Source: an uncultured Clostridia bacterium
GTDB taxonomy: Bacteria; Bacillota; Clostridia; Christensenellales; HGM11417
Assembly: GCA_944332455.1 (NCBI GenBank)
Contig: CALVJY010000008.1
Coordinates: 1 to 64,000, forward strand
Reading direction: 5' to 3'
DNA length: 64,000 nt
Below are positions 34,201 through 41,274 of this stretch, in pieces; the first letter of the stretch is position 1; each line of letters begins with the position of its first letter. A program made the position numbers and the translations under genes. The notes under the pieces were generated by a model that saw only the letters and a program-made list of their open reading frames with translations, did no database searches and had not been told where the DNA came from.

Positions 34201-34417
34201 GGTTGGTGCTGTTGGCGATGATGGCCGCGCCGCTGATGCGGACCGCGCCGGAGTCGCCCACGGCCACGGGCTGTCCCTGAGCGGAGAGCCAGGCGGTCTC
34301 CCCCTCGGCCGAAGCCGGATCCTGCCTGACCGCGTTGAAGGTCAGGAAGGCGCTGACCAGCAGGACGAGCGTCATCAGCCCGACCAGCAGTCTGCGCTTA
34401 GCAAAGGTCTTTCCCAT
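31238..34417 (-). CDS. Large secreted surface protein with C-terminal sorting-like tail
   Basis: A 1059-residue exported protein: signal peptide (VGLMTLVLLVSAFLTFNAV), a long beta-rich region with several repeated-fold modules (DFTYQTATPPTAETISVYSG, KVDFKSTPGYYQGG), then a Pro/Asp/Glu linker near 1020. The last 25 residues are CNTNSLMGG, a hydrophobic stretch LSLAVMALLL and KRRK. That Cys-motif/helix/basic tail looks like a C-terminal surface-sorting signal but is not LPXTG. Probably a glycan-binding surface protein. AAGGAGG precedes the ATG. Confidence 0.85.
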   Translation of the reverse strand: MGKTFAKRRLLVGLMTLVLLVSAFLTFNAVRQDPASAEGETAWLSAQGQPVAVGDSGAVRISGAAIIANSTNLLELPNRTGFFQMQVDKSAAWSGIGFLNGLDGWQSVTWPGINTGNDTLPHYIFQDGDAQLHGNTTSAIYGAAAVGINSPKPNFSQTLVGVEIHIGTGEDGDVSYIKFNDSMMTQQGTSDQSVLRHMTTADFPNGCYIGMHLNLATDGGNESYFTEIGSQPVVVAMNNVFKDTIRLYEGLPKDEVGISIANLGDVNDLTLKINGTVVDEQYYNITPADQFTNARRIQIRQSFWTSMDFPRESYFTFESTNGAAVLLLDIMQVIPPEWTTPTYTELTALGDVSFDFTYQTATPPTAETISVYSGVTSTSVDFDAPLTPTEDYLLTDNGDNSYTLTITRAYLAEAMANYYGRTFTMQIGQNSISTSIYLIPDQEGWTARPVDLSGEAERDDYYVSLDLVRFNEADMVPRVFYNEGLDVTKPIVMEVDFSTNAFDSSAVWVMLQVMDDYSIMDYFSDRTAATSQLTSIFFGGRTDLQKLGGFVIADGESTNANYTKTSMKKTVIEIYFGVNESETGYFRVNGVDCGIPAAKQSDFANGRAYIGWFIPRSANDTVFRINANINPVTVAAPVQDSAYTMDLSAATDFTLTLQGAGSALTVTDGRGVTLNAGTDYTYDQASSQLVIKADYFSGLPFAKAGTLSIWDNDSSTGTQIAMTYTASAMQESAISFATLGAIADAVVEMPDSVTGILSVMVGEEELTAEQWSFADGSLTIAAAAIPDVRGATEFIVTGSDNLFYPVYVYVDAFENGGVKLSGEGSFETDGSNFILSGDVAYELMQAVNFNAGVTFKVDFKSTPGYYQGGLDPNAGKVTLEFYDPYSGLTFVYRLFTNYAEGSVTASNTALYESYEVLDAEGATVVLESVRAINVANAENPNALGVHRITFQVNRGVLTVTVDNARSTTISDLGGFNLSGSICTVITPAGSEENAMQAGVNCLAGIQEITYDPVEIGGDEPGPGPDDPEEPVRRTCNTNSLMGGVGLSLAVMALLLKRRK

Positions 34418-34532
34418 AAAGATTCCTCCTTATACGTTTATCCCGAGGAAGCTCCTCGAAATTTTTGAAACATGTGCCCGAAAGGGCTGCCGGAAGGCCC
34501 TGTGCGGGCCTTCCCGGTCTGCGGTCAAACGG

Positions 34533-36632
34533 TCAGTAGGCCATGCGGTAGGCGTAGTTCAGCCGGCCCATGGGGGCACAGTCGCCGCCCGTGTAGAAGG
34601 CCATGACGTCCCCGAACTCGAAGACGCCCACCCCGTCGTTGTCCTCGGTGGCGGTGTTGGCGAACACGTTGTCGCAGGCCTTGAGCTGGATCTCGTCCGC
34701 GCTGGTCACGCCCAGGGCCTCCAGCGGGATGCGGAAGCTGATCATGTTCCCCTGCAGGACGTAGTCGGCCTTGGCCGAAAGGGATTCCACGGTGATCTTT
34801 CCGCTGCCGTCCACGCCCAGGCGCTCGATGGAAGTGACGCTGCCCTCGGGATGGCGGTTGATGAGGAAGTTGTAGTTCTCCCATCCTCCGTCCGCGCCGG
34901 TGGACAGGTACAGGTTCATCCAGCCGGTGTCCCCGGCCTCGTGCGCGGTGATGTCCTCCGCGGCGGCCACCAGCACGTACAGATACTGGCTGTCGTTGGC
35001 GATCTTCAGGTAGCTGATGTCGTTGCGGGCGGAGTTGTCGGTGTAGGTGTAGACGTCCGCCACGCTGGCGTAGTTGCGGACCACGGCGTCCCCGGTAAAG
35101 TCGACATACTTGGCCTGCACCGCCTCCCAGGCGGACATGTCGGCATAGTCCACCGTCCGGCGCTCCCACATGGCGGTGTTGGAGGTCTTGCCGGACTGAC
35201 CGTACTTGAACAGCCGGACGTTGGCGGCCAGCTGCATGTAGTAGTTGTCGGCATAGCCGTTCTCGTCCCGCATCATCTCGATGTCGCGGGAGAAGGCGGT
35301 GTTGAAGGTGTCCACAAAGGTCGCGTACTGGCTGTTGACGTTGAGCTTCTGGGCCACCCACTCGTTCCAGCCGGTGACGGTGACCATCCAGACCTCGTCC
35401 TCGCCCTCATAGTTGAGCACGTTCTCCCACTGGTTTGCGAAGTTGGCGCCGTACTTGGCCTCCTCGGTGCTGTCGCTCTGGTAGGCATAGCGCTGCGCCG
35501 CCGTAGCGCTGCGGCCGCGGTAGGTGTAGTTGGAGCCGTCCGCCCCCCGGCTGCGGGCCAGATAGGCCTCGGAGGACCAGGAGCCGCCCAGGTGCTGGGC
35601 GATGGAGACGTTCATGATGCCGTTGTAGTTGGCCTGCGGCAGGCTGTAATCCATCCAGGGGAAACCGTTCTGGTAGGAATTGCTGCCGACCGCGGTCGGC
35701 CAGACCACATTGCGGATCCAGAAGGCGTCGGCCACCTCGGGATTGCTCAGGTACTGGGGATCGAAATCATAGCACACCAGCAGAGGCTTGCCCGAGGGAT
35801 TGCGCACTTCGTCCGCCGTGAACCAGCAGTCCGCGTACTTGAAATTCTGGGCGGCGTAGTAGGTTTCGTACACCCACTCCACGATGTGAGTGATGTTGGC
35901 CGTGCCGCCCGCCGTGGAAGGATTGCAGACCATGGGGACGATCTGCGGGACGTCCAGGCCCTTGCCCTGCAGCTCCAGGATGGCGTCCATCAGGGCGATG
36001 GTCTCCTCCCGATAGATGTTGATGGGGGCGCTGCCCGTCCACCCGGCATTGGTGAAGTCCAGATAGAGGAAGTCGATGCCGGCGTAGGCCAACAGCTCCA
36101 GATGCTTGCGGATGACCCAGGGGTCGTCCGAATGGTAGTAGCCGTAGAGGGGCTCCTCGAAGTAGTGGAAGGCGTTCTGCGGGGAGATCGAGGCGTCATA
36201 GTAGTCCGATCCCGCGTTGGCCCACAGGGGGCTGCGCACGGTGTCAGTGGCCAGATCGGCGTACTGCTCCTGCAGTTTGGAGATGTCATAGATCCCAGGC
36301 CAGTTGTCGCCCAGCCACAGGAAGTAGAAGATCCCCACGTACCTGCCGCCGGTCTTTTCTCCCACGGTGGTCACTTCCCGGCCCGCGCCGTCCCTGCCGG
36401 CCGTCTGGGAGAGGGTAAAGTCGCTCTCCCCCATGCTCAGCAGATCCTGGGTGTACCGGGCGTCATAGGGATCCGCCCAGTCCTCGCCGTAGACATAGGC
36501 CGGGTCCTCCGGCTCCTCCGAACTGCTCTCCGGATCGTCGCCCTGACCAACGCAGGCCGCGGCCGCCAGCAGCACGAGGGCGAGCAGCAGCGACACCGCC
36601 GCCCAGGCGAATTTTTTTCTGATTGCATTCAT
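34533..36632 (-). CDS. GH99/GH71-like glycoside hydrolase lipoprotein with CBM9-like C-terminus
   Basis: A 699-residue protein from the start MNAIRKKF with lipobox AAAC. The barrel spans about 60-480: YVGIFYFLWLGDNWPGIYD, WVIRKHLELLAYAGIDFLYLD and VTGWNEW, the NEW motif typical of GH99-type enzymes. Residues about 500-690 form a CBM9/DOMON-like beta domain, ending GDCAPMGRLNYAYR. It is a paralog of the next gene, which ends with nearly the same motif. Substrate unknown; alpha-mannan-like glycans are typical for GH99. A longer frame to 36743 lacks a signal peptide and is rejected. Confidence 0.75.
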   Translation of the reverse strand: MNAIRKKFAWAAVSLLLALVLLAAAACVGQGDDPESSSEEPEDPAYVYGEDWADPYDARYTQDLLSMGESDFTLSQTAGRDGAGREVTTVGEKTGGRYVGIFYFLWLGDNWPGIYDISKLQEQYADLATDTVRSPLWANAGSDYYDASISPQNAFHYFEEPLYGYYHSDDPWVIRKHLELLAYAGIDFLYLDFTNAGWTGSAPINIYREETIALMDAILELQGKGLDVPQIVPMVCNPSTAGGTANITHIVEWVYETYYAAQNFKYADCWFTADEVRNPSGKPLLVCYDFDPQYLSNPEVADAFWIRNVVWPTAVGSNSYQNGFPWMDYSLPQANYNGIMNVSIAQHLGGSWSSEAYLARSRGADGSNYTYRGRSATAAQRYAYQSDSTEEAKYGANFANQWENVLNYEGEDEVWMVTVTGWNEWVAQKLNVNSQYATFVDTFNTAFSRDIEMMRDENGYADNYYMQLAANVRLFKYGQSGKTSNTAMWERRTVDYADMSAWEAVQAKYVDFTGDAVVRNYASVADVYTYTDNSARNDISYLKIANDSQYLYVLVAAAEDITAHEAGDTGWMNLYLSTGADGGWENYNFLINRHPEGSVTSIERLGVDGSGKITVESLSAKADYVLQGNMISFRIPLEALGVTSADEIQLKACDNVFANTATEDNDGVGVFEFGDVMAFYTGGDCAPMGRLNYAYRMAY

Positions 36633-36657
36633 CTTCCGATGATACCTCCTGAAAACA

Positions 36658-38532
36658 TCAGTTGAGCGCCGCGCCGCGGTAGGTGTAGTTGATCCTGCCG
36701 ATGGGCGCGCAGTCGCCGTTGGTGTAAAGGTCCGTGATGTCAAAGTCGCTCTGCAGATTGTCGGCGACCTTGAAGGTGATGCCGAAGGCCCCCGATCCGA
36801 TCCCCAGCGCGCTCCGTGGCACCTGGACGATCATGGTGTTCCCCTCCACCCGGGTGGTGCAGTTCCCGGCCGGGACAAAGCTTTCGTCCTCCAGGCGGTC
36901 GAGGGAGGCGGTCGTGCCGTTCAGGGAACGGTTGACCACGAACTGCAGATCGTTCCAGCCTCCGGACGTCCCCTCCACGCCGATGAACAGATTCATCCAC
37001 CGAGTGTCCGAGGCCTGCTTTTGGGTGATGTCGTCCACCGTGACGATCAGGAAGTAAAGGTTGTCGGCATCGTGGCTGACCCGCACCTCCCGGATGTCGT
37101 TGCGGCCGGTGTCGTTGGTGTAGTGGGTGCCCACACCCGCCCCCATGTAGTCCCGGGGCTCGGTCTCCTTGACCAGGTCGGCGTAGGAGGCGACCTCGTT
37201 CCAGCTGCTCAGCTCGAACATATCCGCGCTTTCGGTCCCCTCACGGACGACGCCCTCGCCCTCGCCCTTGTAGGCGCGGATGTTTTTGACCATCTGCAGG
37301 AAGCAGTTGTCCAGGTATCCCCCCTTCATCATCTCGATGTCCCGGGAGAATTCCATGGAGAAGGTGTCCACAAAGTAGCCGTAGTCCGCCCCCAGCAGGG
37401 GATCCCGGCTCTGCTTCTGGGCGATCCACTCGTTCCAGCCGGTGATGAACACCAGGTTGACCTCCTCGTTGTCATAGACCGACTGCCACTGCTGCTCGAA
37501 GTTGACGTTCTTCAGGGCGTCCTCGTAGCTGTTGGTCCCGGTCTCGTGCGAGTAGCCCCGCCCCCAGTTGTAGTTGTAGTAGCGGTCGGCCTGCTCGGCG
37601 GAGTAGCGGTCCTTCAGATTCTGCGAGAGGGTGTCGTAGTTGTAGGGGGCGAACAGCCCGGAGATCGAGAAATTGATCCCGGACACCCCGACGTCGCTGA
37701 GAGATCCCCCGATGCCGGTGTGCTGCGAGGCCGAGACGCTCATGATGGTGTAGTCGTTGGCCTCGTCCGTGTAGGTCTCCTGGGGATAGTGCCAGGAGAT
37801 CCAGGGAAAGCCTTCCCGGTTGGGCGCCCTGTTGGGCCACTGGGCCGGCTTGAAGTAGAAGCGATCCAGAATGTCCTGGTTGGTCCCGGTGTAGTTGGCG
37901 ATGATCCAGGGCTTGTCGCCGTTGCCCCGGAACCAGATGTCGTCGTAGGTGTCCCGGCGGTAGAAGGCGTTGTAGATGGAGGTGGTCATGCCGGTGGAGT
38001 CGCTGTTGGTCATAAACATGACTTTGGGCACGTCGTAGCCCATCTCGTGGTACTCCAGCAGGACGTCCAGCACGCTCTGGGAGGCAGCCCGGTAGTAGTC
38101 GTTGTTGGTGGTGTCAAAGCAGATGAAGTCCAGGCCGGCGTTCATGAACAGCTCGACGTGCTTGCGCACCACCCATTCGTCCTCCAGCCGGTAAAAACCG
38201 TACATCGGCTCCCCCCAATAGGTAAAGGTGGGGGCGTAGGCGACCTCGTCCCCGGTCAGCGCGGCCTCCGCCCGGCCCTCCTCGACGTAGGAATCCACCG
38301 TCACGGCCTGGGAGGCCTGGCTGAGCCAGAGGAAGTAGAAGATGCCGACCACTTTGTCGTTGTAGCCGTCCACGGCGCCGAAGGAGCGGCCGTAGTCGTC
38401 TGTAGCGGAGGTCTGCAAAAATCCGCTGCGGCGGTCATCGGACTCCTCGAAGGAGCCCGGCGAGCCCGTTCCGCAGGCCCCCAGCGAGAGGGCCAGCAGC
38501 AGGCAGACCAGCATGGCGGTCAATCGCTTCAC
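36658..38532 (-). CDS. GH99/GH71-like glycoside hydrolase lipoprotein, paralog
   Basis: A 624-residue lipoprotein (lipobox LGAC) with a GTG start behind AAGGAGGG. It shows the same order as its neighbour: VVGIFYFLWLSQ, WVVRKHVELFMNAGLDFICFD, FITGWNEWIAQK, and a C-terminal CBM9-like domain closing with GDCAPIGRINYTYR. The paralogs are adjacent (25 bp apart) and downstream of a sugar-binding protein and permeases, so they probably cleave a polymer outside the cell and feed the importer. Confidence 0.75.
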   Translation of the reverse strand: MKRLTAMLVCLLLALSLGACGTGSPGSFEESDDRRSGFLQTSATDDYGRSFGAVDGYNDKVVGIFYFLWLSQASQAVTVDSYVEEGRAEAALTGDEVAYAPTFTYWGEPMYGFYRLEDEWVVRKHVELFMNAGLDFICFDTTNNDYYRAASQSVLDVLLEYHEMGYDVPKVMFMTNSDSTGMTTSIYNAFYRRDTYDDIWFRGNGDKPWIIANYTGTNQDILDRFYFKPAQWPNRAPNREGFPWISWHYPQETYTDEANDYTIMSVSASQHTGIGGSLSDVGVSGINFSISGLFAPYNYDTLSQNLKDRYSAEQADRYYNYNWGRGYSHETGTNSYEDALKNVNFEQQWQSVYDNEEVNLVFITGWNEWIAQKQSRDPLLGADYGYFVDTFSMEFSRDIEMMKGGYLDNCFLQMVKNIRAYKGEGEGVVREGTESADMFELSSWNEVASYADLVKETEPRDYMGAGVGTHYTNDTGRNDIREVRVSHDADNLYFLIVTVDDITQKQASDTRWMNLFIGVEGTSGGWNDLQFVVNRSLNGTTASLDRLEDESFVPAGNCTTRVEGNTMIVQVPRSALGIGSGAFGITFKVADNLQSDFDITDLYTNGDCAPIGRINYTYRGAALN

Positions 38533-38544
38533 GGCGGGCCCTCC

Positions 38545-40335
38545 TTAGTTCGAGGTGTTGTAGGGCGAGTTGACCAGGCCGTTGGTAACTGCGGAGACCT
38601 GGGTGTAGTCGTTGTAGATGAAATTCCGTTCGGCGGCATAGTTGGAGAAACCGCCCTTGATGGCGTTGAACAGGGCATCGGCGTAGCCGCTCTCCACCCA
38701 GCCGCGCTCGCTCCCGCGGAAGTAGCTCGAGCAGGCCGAGGCCACCTGATCCTTGACGTAGGTGTTGGTCTCCCCGATGCGGATGGTGGACATGCCGGAA
38801 CCCTTGCCGAAGATCAGGTAGGGCGAAACCGTACAGTCGCCGTCCACGTCGATCAGGCCGGTGTAGTCGATGGCCTCGGGGATCTCCACCCCACGGACCA
38901 GCTGGCGCATAACGATGGGCGCGTTGTTTTCCCCCACATAGGTGGAGTAGATAGCCGCCTGGCCGGTGGGCGAGAACAGGTACTGCAAAAAGTCGATGGC
39001 GTACTCGTTCAGCTCGGTGCTGCCGGTGTTGACCACCCCCATGTGCTCGTTGGGTCCGCCGAAGGCGCGGACGTTGTCGGCCACCCCCTCCAGCTCGGAC
39101 TCCATGGCCGGCATGATGAACCAGCCCAACTCGCTGGTGATGGTCTCGGCGTCGGGATAGACCACGCTGCCGTTGCTCGCTGTTCTTTTGAAGGCGTCGC
39201 GGTAGGTGCGCACATAGCCCAGCGCCTCGACGTAGAACAGCTTCATGTCGGTGTAGCTGGCGCTGGTCTTGTCCTCGTGGACCAGCGTGGTCTCGTTGAA
39301 GCGGCTGAACACGTCGTTGTAGGAGGCCTGGGGATCGGCGTAGCGGGTGAAGTCGTAGATGTTCTCCATGACCTCGCTGTAGCGCTCGGACAGGGGGCCG
39401 TAGTCGGCGTTGTTGAAGTAGTAGTCCACCACCTTGTTGATGTTGTAGGTGTAGCTGCCCACGGCGTCGAGGGCGGCATTGTCGGGATCATAGACCCAAT
39501 CGGCGTCCACCGAGGGCACGTAGCTGAAGTCTCCCTCCTGCGAATGCACGTCCTCGGTGAAGTCGCGGAAGTACTGATCCAGGTACATGTTGATGATCTG
39601 GTTGAGCATGGGGAAGGCATCCTCGCCGCAGGACTGGGTGCTGGTGGAGAGCCCGAGCGGATAGTTGAAGTTCAGTCCGGAATTCCGGGCCTTTTCCAGG
39701 GCCTCCATCATCCAGGACCAGGTGATCAGCGAGTTGTCCAGGGTGCCGTCCTCGCCCACCACGGGGTCGTCGGCGCCGATGACGTCCAGCATGGCCTGCT
39801 TGTTGTAGAACACCGTGGCGTAGTTGGAGGAGTAGCTGATCCCGGGAATGGTCGAGGTCGCCCCCACCACTTCGGTGCGGTAGGCGTCGGGATCCAGGGC
39901 GTCCTTCCAGGCGGTGTTGCCCTCGATGTAGGGGTTGGGGTCCTCCAGGTAGCCGCCCAGCTCCACATAGGTGTCGGTGCCGTAGTACTCGGGCGCCACC
40001 GAGGTGGTGATGATGGTCGGCTCCTCGACGCCCGCGGTAATCATGTTGCGGACGGTGGAGATGTAGCTGACAGGGTCGGTGTCGTTGCTGATGATGACCG
40101 TGATGTCATTCCCCTGTTCGTACTGCAGGTCCATGTAGGCGTCGGCCACGGCCTCCAGCGCCCGGTGCTCGATGATATTGACCGTGGTGTAGACGGTGAT
40201 GGTCGCCGACTTTCCCTCGGGCGTCGGATCGTCGGGGGTGCTGCTTTCAGGGGGCGTTGTCCCTCCTCCGCAGGCCGTGAACAGCATCAGCGCCGACATC
40301 AGGACGGCGAGCAAAGTGCCGAAATACTTTCTCAT
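38545..40335 (-). CDS. Extracellular solute-binding lipoprotein (sugar/oligosaccharide ABC importer)
   Basis: A 596-residue family 1-type binding protein with lipobox FTAC and a Gly/Pro/Ser linker. The binding fold begins ATITVYTTVNIIEHRALEAV and continues with FYNKQAMLDVIGAD and FLQYLFSPTGQ, as in large iron/oligosaccharide-type binding proteins. It lies between the permease genes and the GH99-like genes in the same direction. No ATPase gene is present here, so the system must use a shared MsmK-type ATPase encoded elsewhere. Confidence 0.9.
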   Translation of the reverse strand: MRKYFGTLLAVLMSALMLFTACGGGTTPPESSTPDDPTPEGKSATITVYTTVNIIEHRALEAVADAYMDLQYEQGNDITVIISNDTDPVSYISTVRNMITAGVEEPTIITTSVAPEYYGTDTYVELGGYLEDPNPYIEGNTAWKDALDPDAYRTEVVGATSTIPGISYSSNYATVFYNKQAMLDVIGADDPVVGEDGTLDNSLITWSWMMEALEKARNSGLNFNYPLGLSTSTQSCGEDAFPMLNQIINMYLDQYFRDFTEDVHSQEGDFSYVPSVDADWVYDPDNAALDAVGSYTYNINKVVDYYFNNADYGPLSERYSEVMENIYDFTRYADPQASYNDVFSRFNETTLVHEDKTSASYTDMKLFYVEALGYVRTYRDAFKRTASNGSVVYPDAETITSELGWFIMPAMESELEGVADNVRAFGGPNEHMGVVNTGSTELNEYAIDFLQYLFSPTGQAAIYSTYVGENNAPIVMRQLVRGVEIPEAIDYTGLIDVDGDCTVSPYLIFGKGSGMSTIRIGETNTYVKDQVASACSSYFRGSERGWVESGYADALFNAIKGGFSNYAAERNFIYNDYTQVSAVTNGLVNSPYNTSN

Positions 40336-40397
40336 TTTTTTTCCTCCCTGTGAGAAAAATTTTGTATTTTCAAGGCGGTTTTCCGCCTGAACTACCC

Positions 40398-41264
40398 TTA
40401 CAGCTTCATGCCGCTGGCAAAGTCGCCGTTGACGAAGAACTTGATGCTGATCACGGTGGAGATGATCAGCGGGATGCCGGCCACCAGGTACATGGTGTAC
40501 TGGACGCCCTGGGTGAAGTTCTGGCAGATCTGCCGCAGATAGGGCATCAGCATCCCCCGCTCCAGCTGCCCCTGGAAGAGGAGCTGGGGCCAGAGAAAGT
40601 CATTGTAGATGGCCGCGAAAATGCCGATCCCCTGCACCATCATGATGGGAAGCGCCAGGGGCAGGCAGATGGAAAAGTAGACCTGGAAGGTGTTGGCTCC
40701 GTCCAGCTGGGCGGCCTCGTAGACGGAATCGGGGTGCTGTCCCAGAAAGACCCGCAGCATGAAGATGGAGGAGATCTGGTTGCCGGCGACGTAGGGCAGC
40801 AAAAGCCCCAGCCAGTTGTTCCGCAGTCCCAGCCACTGGGCCACCACGATGTAGGTCGAGGACAGCAGCACCACGCTGGGCACCATCATGGGGGCGATGA
40901 TGAAGAAAAAGAGCGGCTTTTTGCCGGCAAACTGCCTGCGCTCGAACAAAAAGGCGATGTAGCAGCTGCCGAACATCACGATGAAGGTGGAGGCCAGATC
41001 GATCAGCACGGTGTTGACCATGGGCATGGACAGCGCCGAGAAGGCCTGGATGTAGTTGCTGAAGTACCACCCGGTCTGCGGGAGGGTCCAGATGGGATAG
41101 GCCGTGATGTCCTCCGGCCCCTTGACCGACATGACCATGGTGACCAGCAGGGGCATGGCCACCAGCAGCACCACCACGGCCACGATCACGGCAAGCACGA
41201 TCTGGGCGGGCAGACTTTCGATCCCCCTCTTTCTGCCCCGTTGACGCAAAACTTTTGTACTCAT
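40398..41264 (-). CDS. Carbohydrate ABC permease, MalG type
   Basis: A 288-residue permease with six spans. The ATPase-contact loop reads SVYEAAQLDGANTFQVYFSI, the EAA motif of MalG-type subunits. Its ribosome binding site (AGAGGTGAG) overlaps the stop codon of the propeller-permease gene upstream. Confidence 0.94.
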   Translation of the reverse strand: MSTKVLRQRGRKRGIESLPAQIVLAVIVAVVVLLVAMPLLVTMVMSVKGPEDITAYPIWTLPQTGWYFSNYIQAFSALSMPMVNTVLIDLASTFIVMFGSCYIAFLFERRQFAGKKPLFFFIIAPMMVPSVVLLSSTYIVVAQWLGLRNNWLGLLLPYVAGNQISSIFMLRVFLGQHPDSVYEAAQLDGANTFQVYFSICLPLALPIMMVQGIGIFAAIYNDFLWPQLLFQGQLERGMLMPYLRQICQNFTQGVQYTMYLVAGIPLIISTVISIKFFVNGDFASGMKL

Positions 41265-41274
41265 GAACTCACCT

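Noticed and set aside
30776-34468. Very long open frame on the + strand (about 1230 codons), and similar ones at 498-2762, 3325-5673 and 37021-40353
   Set aside because: They lie opposite genes with clear families, signal peptides and ribosome binding sites. Their products are Gly/Val/His/Asp-rich mirror sequences without domains, a common artefact of GC-rich DNA.
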